Positions 17,953 through 27,074 of a DNA stretch of 64,000 bases are shown here, in pieces. How positions within the stretch are numbered: position 1 is the first letter of the stretch; each line of letters begins with the position of its first letter. Below the pieces are notes generated by a model, which had not been told where the DNA came from, did not search any database, and worked only from the letters and a program-made list of their open reading frames with translations. Where the stretch lies: contig NZ_LMUH01000001.1 in the NCBI RefSeq assembly GCF_009766105.1, positions 302,288 to 366,287 on the forward strand, in the 5' to 3' direction. Source of the DNA: Granulicella sp. S156. GTDB lineage: Bacteria > Acidobacteriota > Terriglobia > Terriglobales > Acidobacteriaceae. Position numbers and translations under genes: made by a program.

Positions 17953-18690
17953 CTACCCCATATGACGGACAGTCATCAAGGGCAACCGTATATTCGGCGG
18001 CTGCATGCAGGCAAAAACAATGGTGTCGGCGACCTCAGCCGCATCCATCATGTGCGACGTCTCCACGCTCTCCGCCGCCCGCCCGCGTCCTACCGCAAAC
18101 TCTGTCTTCATGCCTCCTGGGCAGAGCGCAGAAACCTTAACCCCGTAGGATCGAAGCTCGTGATCCAACGACTGGGCAAAGCCGATCTGCGCAAACTTGC
18201 TGGCACTATAGACCGACTCGTTGGCTGCGCCCGCAAGCCCGGCCACCGACGATACAAACAGGAGAACGCCGGAACGCTGTGCGATAAAGTGTGGCGCAAC
18301 TGCCCTAGTAAAGAGAAAGGAACTGCGCATGTTGCTGCCCATCAACTCGTCATATTCCTCGATAGACGTATCGACAAGCGACTTGTAGTTTCCTTGCCCG
18401 GCATTGTTAATGAGGATATCCACCCCGCCAAACTGTTCGACAGCTGCTGCCATTACGGCTGCTGCGGTCTCTGGCTCAGAAGCATCGCCTGCGAAGTAAG
18501 CACAGCGCCCAGCTGCCTTCGCGACTTCAAGCTGGAGCGCTTGCAAGCGATCCTTCCTCCTCGCCGTCGCCATGACCGAAACCCCTTCGGCTGTTAGCGC
18601 CTTTACGGTAGCCCACCCCACCCCGGAACTTGCCCCAGTCACAATCGCTCTCTTCCCATCAAGGGATTTCCGCATAGCCTCAAGACTCAT
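17953..18690 (-). CDS. SDR-family NAD(P)-dependent oxidoreductase
   Basis: A 245-aa classical short-chain dehydrogenase/reductase. Visible motifs are the nucleotide-binding VTGASSGVGWATV near residue 18, NNAGQGN in the middle, a catalytic Ser block (LFVSSVAGLAG) and YSASKFA, which supplies the Tyr and Lys of the active site. The ALCPGGMKTEF block is standard for the family. The substrate cannot be predicted; SDRs of this type reduce ketones or oxidise secondary alcohols. It is cytoplasmic, with no signal. AGGAAGC precedes the ATG at 18690. It is transcribed in the same direction as the SGNH hydrolase upstream, 150 bp away, and shows no obvious functional link to the pectin genes. Confidence 0.88.
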   Translation of the reverse strand: MSLEAMRKSLDGKRAIVTGASSGVGWATVKALTAEGVSVMATARRKDRLQALQLEVAKAAGRCAYFAGDASEPETAAAVMAAAVEQFGGVDILINNAGQGNYKSLVDTSIEEYDELMGSNMRSSFLFTRAVAPHFIAQRSGVLLFVSSVAGLAGAANESVYSASKFAQIGFAQSLDHELRSYGVKVSALCPGGMKTEFAVGRGRAAESVETSHMMDAAEVADTIVFACMQPPNIRLPLMTVRHMG

Positions 18691-18842
18691 CGAAAGCTTC
18701 CTCGTTGAGGCGCTTTGTCAGCCCAAAACCCGTTAGCGTGCATGCGATGTCCTTCACCCGAACCGCCATTGGATAATGCAGCTCCTTGTCTTCTACCTAA
18801 AATACAACTTTGCCCCAGACTCTCGGAATGGGCCTACGCCAC

Positions 18843-19562
18843 CTATGGTTTAGGCAGCGATTTACGAACGATACGAGCCCATTCTTCCGCCATCAGCGCA
18901 TGACCGGCATAGGAGGGATGGACGCCATCCCAAAGCCAGTACTCCGCGGGAGCCTTCCTGCAGGCGCGATCGAAAATCTCCTGATAGTGGATGAGCGGCA
19001 GGTGATATTTCTCTGCCAGCTGAGCCACAACGGCCTGTCGCTTGCGCAGTTCTGCAAACTCGACAGCATAGGGCTCCTTATGTTTGCCTACCGGCAGAAG
19101 AAACGGTTCGCCGAGTACGATCTGCACGCCAGGAAGCTCTTTGATCGTATCTGCGAGCAGCTGGTCGTAGGTGTCGGTGAATTGTTCAACGCTCTCAGCC
19201 CTCTCCCCTGTAGCAAGAGCGTCATTGACACCGACAAGGATACTCAGGAGTGTGGGTTTGAGATCGAGTGTATCCGCCTGCCAGCGTGCTGCAAGGTCAA
19301 GAACTCGGTTTCCACTAATGCCACGATTGACAAACGTGACAGCCCACTCAGGATGCTCTGCCCCAATCCTGGCGGAAAGAATGTAGGCGTAGTCCTGCCC
19401 CATGGTGTGATTGAAATCCTGCCCACTGCGGGCTCTCCCACCATCAGTGATCGAGTCCCCCTGAAATAAAACGACGGAATGCTGCGCCAGGGCGGGAAGT
19501 TTTTCCTGCGCGATAAGGCTATGAGAGACCAGAAGAAAGGCAAGAACGCTGAGATAACGCAT
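18843..19562 (-). CDS. Secreted SGNH/GDSL-family hydrolase
   Basis: A 239-aa protein with a signal peptide (MRYLSVLAFLLVSHSLIAQ) and the four SGNH blocks. These are LFQGDSITDGG (nucleophile Ser), a Gly block at NRGISGNRV, an Asn block at LVGVNDAL and the C-terminal DGVHPSYAGH with the catalytic Asp and His. Such proteins are esterases or lipases, and in polysaccharide-degrading bacteria they are often carbohydrate acetylesterases. Its location just beyond a pectin locus makes a de-acetylation role plausible but not proven. It is followed on the same strand by the SDR gene. Confidence 0.85.
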   Translation of the reverse strand: MRYLSVLAFLLVSHSLIAQEKLPALAQHSVVLFQGDSITDGGRARSGQDFNHTMGQDYAYILSARIGAEHPEWAVTFVNRGISGNRVLDLAARWQADTLDLKPTLLSILVGVNDALATGERAESVEQFTDTYDQLLADTIKELPGVQIVLGEPFLLPVGKHKEPYAVEFAELRKRQAVVAQLAEKYHLPLIHYQEIFDRACRKAPAEYWLWDGVHPSYAGHALMAEEWARIVRKSLPKP

Positions 19563-19595
19563 AGATAATTTTAACCATCTGATATTTCTTCTTCA

Positions 19596-20789
19596 TCAGA
19601 ACGCCGAGATACCGGTAATGCTATTGCCAAGAATGAGCGTATGGATATCATCGGTGCCTTCGTAGGTCTTCACCGATTCAAGGTTCATCATGTGACGCAT
19701 AATGGGGTAGTCGTCCGTGATGCCGTTCGCACCTAAAATGTCGCGGGCCATGCGCGCGCACTCCAGCGCTATCCCTACGTTATTCTTCTTCGCCATGGAG
19801 ATGTGTTGGAAGCCGGCCTTCCCTTCGTCTTTGAGACGACCCACCTGGAGTGCCAGCAGTTGCGCCTTCGTGATCTCGGTAATCATCCACACCAGCTTCT
19901 CCTGGACCAACTGGTGACTGGCAATTGGCTGGCCATGGAATTGTTTGCGCTGTTTTGCGTATTGCAAGGCAGTGTCATAGCACGCCATCGCTGCGCCTAT
20001 AACTCCCCAGCTAATGCCGTAGCGAGCCTGGTTGAGGCACATTAGCGGAGACTTCAGGCCATCGGACTTCGGCAGCAGGTTCGTCGCAGGAATCCGCACA
20101 TCCTGCAGAGAGAGCCCGGACGTTACAGACGTTCGAAGCGACCACTTACCGTGTACGTCATGCGCGGAGAATCCAGGGCGATCCGTTTCGACCAGGAATC
20201 CGCGCACCTTCCAATCTTCTGGGGCAACACCGGGCTCTTCCACCTTGGCCCAGATCACAGCAACGTCGGCAAAGCTGCCCGAAGTGATCCACATCTTCTC
20301 GCCATTCAGAACGTAGTGGTCGCCATCCTTGCGAGCGCGCATGCGCATGCCACCGGGGTTCGAGCCGAAGTCAGGTTCCGTCAGACCGAAGCAACCCAGC
20401 TTTTCTCCTGTGGCCATCTTCGGCAGCCAGAAATATTTCTGCTCCTCGGAACCAAATGCGTAGATGGGATACATAACCAGCGCGGATTGCACGCTGATAA
20501 AGCTGCGTATACCTGAATCCCCGCGTTCGAGCTCCTGCATCAGGAGCCCGTATTCGACGTTATTCATGCCGGCGCAGCCATAGCCATCCAGGGTCGCGCC
20601 GTAGAAGCCGAGTTCCCCCATGGGCCGTACCAGCTCACGAGGAAAACGGCCGTCACGGTTGCACTGCTCGACGATCGGAATCAGCTTGTCTTCGATGAAA
20701 GCACGTGTGTTTGCGCGGATGAGAAGCTCATCCTTTGAAAGCAGAGAATCGAACGCGATGAAGTCAACACCTTGAAACTTGAATGCCAT
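19596..20789 (-). CDS. gcdH: Acyl-CoA dehydrogenase, glutaryl-CoA dehydrogenase type
   Basis: A 397-aa cytoplasmic flavoprotein of the acyl-CoA dehydrogenase family. It shows the FAD-binding block CFGLTEPDFGSNPGGM, WITSGSFADVAVIWAK, a substrate-pocket SLRTSVTSGLS segment and the C-terminal YEGTDDIHTLILG, where Glu377 is the expected catalytic base. The block ARYGISWGVIGAAMACYDTAL and the C-terminal TGISAF are characteristic of glutaryl-CoA dehydrogenase, which oxidatively decarboxylates glutaryl-CoA to crotonyl-CoA in lysine and tryptophan breakdown. The usual YEGTHDIH has Asp in place of the first His here, a minor variant. It lies 4 kb from the lysine/2-oxoadipate genes, separated by a TonB receptor. 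Confidence 0.85.
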   Translation of the reverse strand: MAFKFQGVDFIAFDSLLSKDELLIRANTRAFIEDKLIPIVEQCNRDGRFPRELVRPMGELGFYGATLDGYGCAGMNNVEYGLLMQELERGDSGIRSFISVQSALVMYPIYAFGSEEQKYFWLPKMATGEKLGCFGLTEPDFGSNPGGMRMRARKDGDHYVLNGEKMWITSGSFADVAVIWAKVEEPGVAPEDWKVRGFLVETDRPGFSAHDVHGKWSLRTSVTSGLSLQDVRIPATNLLPKSDGLKSPLMCLNQARYGISWGVIGAAMACYDTALQYAKQRKQFHGQPIASHQLVQEKLVWMITEITKAQLLALQVGRLKDEGKAGFQHISMAKKNNVGIALECARMARDILGANGITDDYPIMRHMMNLESVKTYEGTDDIHTLILGNSITGISAF

Positions 20790-20909
20790 CGTCGCAAATT
20801 ATAGTCCGGGCAAACTTGTCCTCGCTATATGGCTCTCTCCAGTAAGATCTCACCAAAAGAGTTCCCTCATCCGTGGCGGTTTCTCACTACGGCTGTGCAG
20901 CTAGGACAA

Positions 20910-23900
20910 TCAGAACTCAACGCGCCCATAGAACTGCGCCAGGCGAGGATTCGTGAGTTCGCCCGTCGCATTGCCAAAACTACTGGGGTTATCGATATTG
21001 GCAGAGATGGAATGCGCGTCAAAGCGCACACTGTTACTTACGTTGAAGACCTCGACACCCGCCTTCAGTTTGAGTCGCGCGGATAGAGCAAAGGTTTTTC
21101 CAAGTCCAGCGTCTTCTTCAAAGTATCCATCCCCTCGCATTGGATTCCGAGTCCCAGAGAATCCCGGCAGCGTAAAGTCGAACGCCGCAAGAGCCGCCGT
21201 CGGATTGGCGAATCGCTGCTGCAATTTACCGCGCGCCGAAGGAATTGGTGCAATCTGCGTGGCGAAACCCTGGATATCGTAGTTCGTCGGAAAGTTGTTC
21301 CCGTTATTCACGGCAAACGGAAGACCACTTGTCCAGCGTACGATCCCGGTTGTCTCCCATCCGCCAATCAGCAAGTCCGCAACTCGGCCAATCGAAGATA
21401 CATACCGCTTGCCACGGCCGAACGGAAGGTTCCAGATATAGTTCGCATTCAAAGAATGCCGAATGTCGAAGTCGGAGTCGCCATACAGTTGATTTGGAGA
21501 CCAGGTATTGAAGATCTGCGCATTATTGACACCGCCTGAGGGGCCAAGTCTTTCCGCCTGAGAGGTCGTATCCAAAGACTTCGAGAAGGTGTAGTTAAAG
21601 TCTGTCTGCAACCCAAGCCCAAATCTCTGGCGATAGACCACCTCAAGGGCGTTGTAGTTCGACGCGCCGATAGACCTCCACGCGTAGAGCGCGGAAAACT
21701 GATCGTGATAGAAGCGATTCGAAGGATATATCTGGTTTGGGTTAATGCCATCACCCGTTGTAGTGTCCGGCATATCCAGGGCATACAGCGCATTGGCTTC
21801 GTTATATAGGTTTTGCTGATAGAGCTGATAGATATTCTGGGTCGCGGTAAACCCAGTACCGAAACCAATATTCTGCCCATCGAGCGCGCCAAATAACTGC
21901 TCCCAATAGGCAACCGGCTGAACCGACGACGGAGACACGCCTGCGCCATTATTTTGGCGGGCGAGAAGAGACATCTGTTGGGCAGCGGCAAAGTAAGTCG
22001 TTCCAGCCGCCACCAGATTCGTCGGCATCGCGACATCTTCTTCTTCCATCAGGCGATGCGCAAAATGTCCGACATACGTTACCTCTAACGAAGACCCGTT
22101 GCGTATCTCCCGTGCGATGGAGAGATCGACAAGATGAGCATACGGCGTCTTGATGGCGGAATCCTCTGACCAATAGATTGCACCGCTTGTCGGGCCGCTC
22201 CTTACCGGAATTCCGGGATAGCCTACCGCGGGTGCCGGTGGCAATAAGCTCTGCGGCACAGAATTGACCGACGTGAACCGTGGCGCATTGGCGATCTTAA
22301 GAGAACCGGCGCTCGTTTGCAGCGTTGTGGAGAGCCCATACGATCCCTGCGTATCAAAGCTGTCTGTGATTCCAGCGCCGAAATGATCGTAGACCAGCGA
22401 ATATCCTCCGCGGATGGTGCTCTTGCCGTTGCCAAACACCTTATTCCAGAAACCCGACTCCGGAGATGGAGAGTAGGCAAATGCAAGTCTCGGCGCAAAG
22501 TCCAACTTATCTGGACTCCAATAATCCGGCTGATGGTTGTAGCGCCCATTCAAGGGAAAGCCCAACTCACCTGCACCATTGGCGGCCTGTCCTGCGGCGG
22601 CCAGTTGCGCACTTTGATTGACAAATTTGGTGAGCGAAAAATCGCCCGGCGCACAACTGGTGCCTACCGCCTGGCATACGCCCACTTGATTACCAGACGT
22701 CTCCGCCGGAACCTGGAGATAGGAGTAGCGCAACCCGTAGGTAAGAGTCAGATCTTTGGTTGCCCGCCAGGTATCCTGCGCATAAAACTCATATTCATTC
22801 CATCGGTAGTTGCGCGTCACAGGAGCGCCAGCGGGAAGGGTCGTTCCATTTTTGGTATTGTTATAGGTCACATTTCCTAGATTGACAATTCCAATGAGAT
22901 CCATAATCGCGGAGTTGTAATCGGTCTTGTACTGGCCAGGCACCGCTGGAAGCCCGGCGGTGATGTCGGGATCGAACGCACCACCACTTCCAGCGATTGT
23001 GCCCGGATTGAGATATTGATAGGTGCCTGTAGCGTTTGCATACGAAAGGGCATTGCTGGAAGATTTATTCGAGATAAATCGCAGGTTCGTGCCAAACGCC
23101 AGGTTATGGTCGTGTTTCGTCCAGGTAAGACTGTCTGCCACGTTGTAGACAGGCACGATGGTTAAGTCAGAGGACGTATGTGCTTGTAGAGAAGTAGTAC
23201 TATCCTGCAAGGTTGTATAGGGCCCAGAAAGAAGTCCGGCATCGCTATAACCTTGTCGAGTGAGTCCGAAGGTAAGGTTGTTGACCAGATTGCTGCTCAA
23301 CAGAGCGGTGTAGCCAGAGGCAAATCCTTTACTGTTCGTTAGGGTCGTAGTGGAGGCTGGTTGCCCGGGAAATTGAGGCCCCTGGGGCTCATTGTCATTC
23401 TGCAGATTGCCGCGCCAGAAGACAGTATGCTTTCCGTTGCCGGTGATATTCCAGTCGAGCCGAGCAATGTATGTGTTGTAGCTGCGTTTGGCGTTATAGG
23501 CAAAGCTATAACCCTCGGTGTTGAACCCGTCGCCAATAGTTGGATTGTTGGGTAGCGGATAACTATTGAAGAGTGCCTGCACTGCTGAGCTTGGCCCAAT
23601 TCCGAGGGGATCCATGCTCTGGAGTTGCGCCGGCGTGAGCGTGTAGGTATCTGAAGAGGCAGCACCGTAGGTCGACTGGCAGGTGCCGGCAGTGCAGTAT
23701 TGGAGATTGCCAGCGCGAAAGCTGGCAACCGGAACGATATCGCTATTGGAGACAAACCCCTGATCGTCTCTCCTACCCTCATAGTTGAGGAAGTAAAAAG
23801 CTCTGTCGTGTTTAATAGGACCGCCAATGTCGGCTCCAAAGACATTGCGAATCAATTTAAGCGGTGTATTCGGAAGACCTTCGGCAGCTTCGGTCTGCTT

Positions 23901-24755
23901 ATTGAAAAAGTCGTTGGCGTGGAATACGTTATTGCGGTTGTACGCATAGACGGCACCATGAATGGCGTTCGTACCACTTTTCGTAACCAGGGCTACCTGC
24001 GCTCCGGAAGAGCGGCCCTCTTCCGCGTTGGGGTTACTCGTCGTCACGCGAAATTCAGCAACCGAGTCCTGCGTTACCCGCAGCACACTCGTAAAGGCAT
24101 ATCCATTATTCACGTCATTGACGTCTACACCATCCAACGTGATGTTGGATTGATCGGACCGCCCGCCATTCGTAGCTCCACTACGGGAATCACTGGCGTT
24201 ATTACCGACTCCCGTAGTCCCTGTATTGGAATCGGTGCGACCTAAAAAAGTCACGCCAGGCTGCAGACTCAACAGATCTGGAACATTTCTACCTTCAATC
24301 GGAAGATCTTCCACCTGCTGGCCTGCAAACGCGTTGCCGAGCGTAGCATCCGTTGTGTTTAGAACTGGCTGCACTCCCGCCGATACCGTGACATCCGAAC
24401 TGGCGGAGGCTACCTGCAAAATCACATTGATCGTGGCTGGCTGGCTTACAAGCAGCTCGAACGACGTCTTCTTTGCAGTAGCAAACCCCTGAAAGGTAAC
24501 CGTCAAATCATATCGGCCCGGGGCCAACTGCGGAAACTCATACGCGCCCGTGTGATCGGTTTTTCCAGATCGAAGGGCTCCCGTAGTGGGTGAGGACAGC
24601 TTTACATCGGCGTCAGGTATAACGGCACCGCTGGCGTCCGTTACATGACCACCCAAAGAGGTTGTTGCCTGCGCCCAGGCGAGGTGAGCATAAAGAAGAA
24701 CCAGACAACCTAAAAGAAATCTGTTCGATAGGAGCTTCGGCAACATGATGGTCAA
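20910..24755 (-). CDS. Large TonB-dependent receptor with carboxypeptidase-regulatory-like domain
   Basis: A 1,281-aa outer-membrane receptor of the same architecture as the one at 8.7 kb. It has a signal peptide (LLGCLVLLYAHLAWAQ) and a beta-sandwich at about residues 30-120 (GGHVTDASGAVIPDADVKL, YEFPQLAPGRYDLTV). A plug follows with LPIEGRNVPDLLSLQPGV and SNITLDGVDVNDVNNGY. The barrel ends in FYGRVEF, a terminal Phe as expected for BAM export. The NTTDATLG and QQVEDLPIEGRNV elements are common in acidobacterial Oar-like receptors. The ligand is unknown. It sits between gcdH and the LysR/HglS lysine genes on the gcdH strand; this may be coincidence, or it may import a lysine-containing peptide or related compound (weak inference). 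Confidence 0.9.
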   Translation of the reverse strand: MTIMLPKLLSNRFLLGCLVLLYAHLAWAQATTSLGGHVTDASGAVIPDADVKLSSPTTGALRSGKTDHTGAYEFPQLAPGRYDLTVTFQGFATAKKTSFELLVSQPATINVILQVASASSDVTVSAGVQPVLNTTDATLGNAFAGQQVEDLPIEGRNVPDLLSLQPGVTFLGRTDSNTGTTGVGNNASDSRSGATNGGRSDQSNITLDGVDVNDVNNGYAFTSVLRVTQDSVAEFRVTTSNPNAEEGRSSGAQVALVTKSGTNAIHGAVYAYNRNNVFHANDFFNKQTEAAEGLPNTPLKLIRNVFGADIGGPIKHDRAFYFLNYEGRRDDQGFVSNSDIVPVASFRAGNLQYCTAGTCQSTYGAASSDTYTLTPAQLQSMDPLGIGPSSAVQALFNSYPLPNNPTIGDGFNTEGYSFAYNAKRSYNTYIARLDWNITGNGKHTVFWRGNLQNDNEPQGPQFPGQPASTTTLTNSKGFASGYTALLSSNLVNNLTFGLTRQGYSDAGLLSGPYTTLQDSTTSLQAHTSSDLTIVPVYNVADSLTWTKHDHNLAFGTNLRFISNKSSSNALSYANATGTYQYLNPGTIAGSGGAFDPDITAGLPAVPGQYKTDYNSAIMDLIGIVNLGNVTYNNTKNGTTLPAGAPVTRNYRWNEYEFYAQDTWRATKDLTLTYGLRYSYLQVPAETSGNQVGVCQAVGTSCAPGDFSLTKFVNQSAQLAAAGQAANGAGELGFPLNGRYNHQPDYWSPDKLDFAPRLAFAYSPSPESGFWNKVFGNGKSTIRGGYSLVYDHFGAGITDSFDTQGSYGLSTTLQTSAGSLKIANAPRFTSVNSVPQSLLPPAPAVGYPGIPVRSGPTSGAIYWSEDSAIKTPYAHLVDLSIAREIRNGSSLEVTYVGHFAHRLMEEEDVAMPTNLVAAGTTYFAAAQQMSLLARQNNGAGVSPSSVQPVAYWEQLFGALDGQNIGFGTGFTATQNIYQLYQQNLYNEANALYALDMPDTTTGDGINPNQIYPSNRFYHDQFSALYAWRSIGASNYNALEVVYRQRFGLGLQTDFNYTFSKSLDTTSQAERLGPSGGVNNAQIFNTWSPNQLYGDSDFDIRHSLNANYIWNLPFGRGKRYVSSIGRVADLLIGGWETTGIVRWTSGLPFAVNNGNNFPTNYDIQGFATQIAPIPSARGKLQQRFANPTAALAAFDFTLPGFSGTRNPMRGDGYFEEDAGLGKTFALSARLKLKAGVEVFNVSNSVRFDAHSISANIDNPSSFGNATGELTNPRLAQFYGRVEF

Positions 24756-24906
24756 GCCTTTCTGAAAGTAATCTGGCGATTTGCAAAATTAACTCAATAA
24801 AGCGTTGAAGAGCGAATCCAGGCTTGGGAGCCGGCATGTTACAGGTTCATTACGTACAAATTTCCCTATGAGTTGGAACCCTAGCACCAGAGAGGCCAGG
24901 AAGGTA

Positions 24907-25839
24907 TCAATAAGTTTTGGACAATTTATGATAATTCCGAATGACCGTCTTTCCGCTTCCCTTTGCCTCTCGAAGAATCCATTCAGTAAAGGCAGCGGTG
25001 AGCGGCGAGGAGATTTTCGATTCGGGAATGACCACATAGTACGAGCTGGAGCTCCGTACAGAACGGGAAAACAAGGCCGTCAGCCTTCCCAACGAAAGCT
25101 CATCTTCGATCAATAACCTGGGAAGAAGCGCCACACCTAACCCGCTGATAGCAGCCTGTGCGATCATGGCGAACTGCTCAAATCGAGGCCCACGCAGCGG
25201 GTGGGAGTTCTTCACGCCCATCAGTTCGAACCACTCCGCCCAGGCTGTCGTGCGAGTCGATTGGTGCAGCAATGTTGCTCCCACCAGGTCAGATGGTTTC
25301 TTGATCTTATTGGCCGTTTCAAACTTCGGATTGCAGACCGGGACGGTGTCCTCATCCATCAGATGGTGGGCTACCGCGCCCGGCCAATTCGACGAACCAT
25401 AGTGGATTGCCACATCAAAGGGCTCCGCCTCAAAGTCGAATTGCGTTGTTCGGGTGGCAAAATTCACGGTGATATCCGGATTCTGCTGCAGGAAACCGGA
25501 CAGGCGCGGCATCAGCCATCGCGTTGCAAACGTCGGCAACACGGCGATATTGAGAAGACTCGCACTTCCTCCGCATGCCATGATCCGGCTGGTCGAATCC
25601 TTCAGGTCGATCATGATCCGGTTCACGTCCTTGAGGTAGAGCTTTCCCGCATCCGTAATGACGACGCGCTGGCGCACTCGCTCAAAGAGGGCGACGTCTA
25701 GCAACTCTTCCAACTGATGGATCTGCCGGCTCACCGCACTCTGTGTCAGGTTCAACTCCGCTGCCGCGCGCGAGACACTGCCGTGCCGCGCAACACACTC
25801 AAAAGACTCCAGGCAGGTAATCGATGGAAGAGGCATCAT
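24907..25839 (-). CDS. LysR-family transcriptional regulator, GcvA-like
   Basis: A 310-aa regulator with an N-terminal winged helix-turn-helix (residues about 5-65: LPSITCLESFECVARHGSV, LNLTQSAVSRQIHQLE). The C-terminal effector-binding domain shows LLNIAVLPTFATRWLMPRL, FDVAIHYG and GLGVALLPRLLIEDEL, blocks typical of GcvA-type LysR proteins. It is transcribed divergently from the HglS-like gene with a 159-bp intergenic region, the usual arrangement for a LysR regulator and its target. It probably controls the lysine/2-oxoadipate genes, with a pathway intermediate as co-inducer (inference). Confidence 0.9.
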   Translation of the reverse strand: MMPLPSITCLESFECVARHGSVSRAAAELNLTQSAVSRQIHQLEELLDVALFERVRQRVVITDAGKLYLKDVNRIMIDLKDSTSRIMACGGSASLLNIAVLPTFATRWLMPRLSGFLQQNPDITVNFATRTTQFDFEAEPFDVAIHYGSSNWPGAVAHHLMDEDTVPVCNPKFETANKIKKPSDLVGATLLHQSTRTTAWAEWFELMGVKNSHPLRGPRFEQFAMIAQAAISGLGVALLPRLLIEDELSLGRLTALFSRSVRSSSSYYVVIPESKISSPLTAAFTEWILREAKGSGKTVIRNYHKLSKTY

Positions 25840-25897
25840 GGAGCGGTCTCCTTACGGTCATGCCGAAAACTCATGAAGTGCTGAAAGCATAGCATTT

Positions 25898-25945
25898 TAC
25901 ATTTCCCCGAAACGCGGATACCTATGGATGGGTAGTTACTTCCCT
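25898..25945. promoter_or_regulatory. Candidate LysR-type binding region between lysR and hglS-like gene
   Basis: In the 159-bp divergent region, TACC-N8-GGTA is embedded in ACCTATGGATGGGTAGTT and has the T-N11-A-like symmetry expected of LysR sites. This is a weak, single-site observation. A ribosome binding site (GGAATGGAGATGAAAG) precedes the plus-strand ATG at 25999. Confidence 0.3.
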
Positions 25946-25998
25946 GGGGCAATTCGCATATGGCGAAGCTGCAGAACCCTCGGGAATGGAGATGAAAG

Positions 25999-27036
25999 AT
26001 GCAACCCAGGCTTGGCGGTACCTTGCAAGAGACTCTCAATAAGCTAATCGGCCCCGTACGGACGAACCAGCTGTTCAGCATCCTCGTAGTCGATCCAGCG
26101 CTAACCGACGATTCAGGACTGCGGGTCTCGCGAGCCCAGCTCGCACAAGCGCTCAACATGCTGCTCTTTGAAGACCTGATCGAACGCGTTCCCGCAGCGA
26201 AGCTCTATGTGGAACATTGCCAGGCCCACGGCAAAACGGTCATGCATGATCATGGGGCTGTAAGAACCATTGCAATGGCCGGAATGGGAGCACTCCCCAC
26301 TGGACAGGAGGCGATCACACGCATTCTCCGCCCACTGGGATATTCGCTCAAAGGGGTGTACCCTCTGGAGCGTCTCCGCATGACAGGTCGCTCCTATGCC
26401 CAGGTCGACTTTCCCGAAGAGATCGCGCAATTTTTTATCAGCGAACTGCACCCCGAAAGATTCTCCCCCGAGTTCCAGGCCGCTCTTGACCGCATGCTGG
26501 CGTCATCGATCGATCCACTGACCCATGAGGCCACGGTTCTTCTCGAAGAGCTGGAGTCGTCTCACTCGCTGACCGTAGACCAGGCAGTGGCTTTGCTCCC
26601 TGTTTTACTCTCCTGCTTCGACCGTCAGCATGGCGAGATCTCTCTTGCTGACTATGAGATTCTGCTCGCTGAGTCCTCCGAGGCCGCATGGATATTGACC
26701 GAGGGCAACGCCTTCAACCACGTCACCGACCGGGTTGAAGATGTCGACAAGCTTGCGGAGGAGCAAAAGTCGTTGGGACAGCCCATGAAAGCCGCTGTCG
26801 AAACATCCCAATCCGGCAGAGTGCGTCAGACCGCCTTCCGCGCCGCTCAGGTGTCCAGAGCCTTTCGTGCGGCGGATGGAAACCTTGTCGAGAAAGAAGT
26901 CCCGGGATCTTTTCTCGAGTTCATTACTCGTCTGCCTTTGCCTGAGGAAACCTCCGGCAAAAAGCCATTGGATCTCAGTTTCGATAGCTCCAATGCTCAG
27001 GGTATCTTCAAGATGACCGCTACCGTCAAATCTTGA
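25999..27036 (+). CDS. hglS: 2-oxoadipate dioxygenase/decarboxylase-like protein (HglS/YdcJ, DUF1338)
   Basis: A 345-aa cytoplasmic protein of the DUF1338 family. The family member HglS from Pseudomonas putida converts 2-oxoadipate to D-2-hydroxyglutarate with an Fe(II) centre in lysine catabolism. Family-like blocks are VMHDHGAVRTI (His83/His85 candidate metal ligands), NAFNHVTDRVEDVD (His240) and PGSFLEFITR (Glu308 as a possible third ligand). At 345 aa it is clearly shorter than HglS or YdcJ (about 450 aa), so some inserted segments are absent. The genomic context supports the assignment: a YdiJ-like D-2-hydroxyglutarate dehydrogenase follows directly, then an AmaB-like dehydrogenase. Ligand assignments are by pattern only. 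GGAG lies 7 nt before the ATG. Confidence 0.8.
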   Translation: MQPRLGGTLQETLNKLIGPVRTNQLFSILVVDPALTDDSGLRVSRAQLAQALNMLLFEDLIERVPAAKLYVEHCQAHGKTVMHDHGAVRTIAMAGMGALPTGQEAITRILRPLGYSLKGVYPLERLRMTGRSYAQVDFPEEIAQFFISELHPERFSPEFQAALDRMLASSIDPLTHEATVLLEELESSHSLTVDQAVALLPVLLSCFDRQHGEISLADYEILLAESSEAAWILTEGNAFNHVTDRVEDVDKLAEEQKSLGQPMKAAVETSQSGRVRQTAFRAAQVSRAFRAADGNLVEKEVPGSFLEFITRLPLPEETSGKKPLDLSFDSSNAQGIFKMTATVKS

Positions 27037-27074
27037 GTCTAGATAGAACACAGAACCCGGAGATTCGTTTAGCA

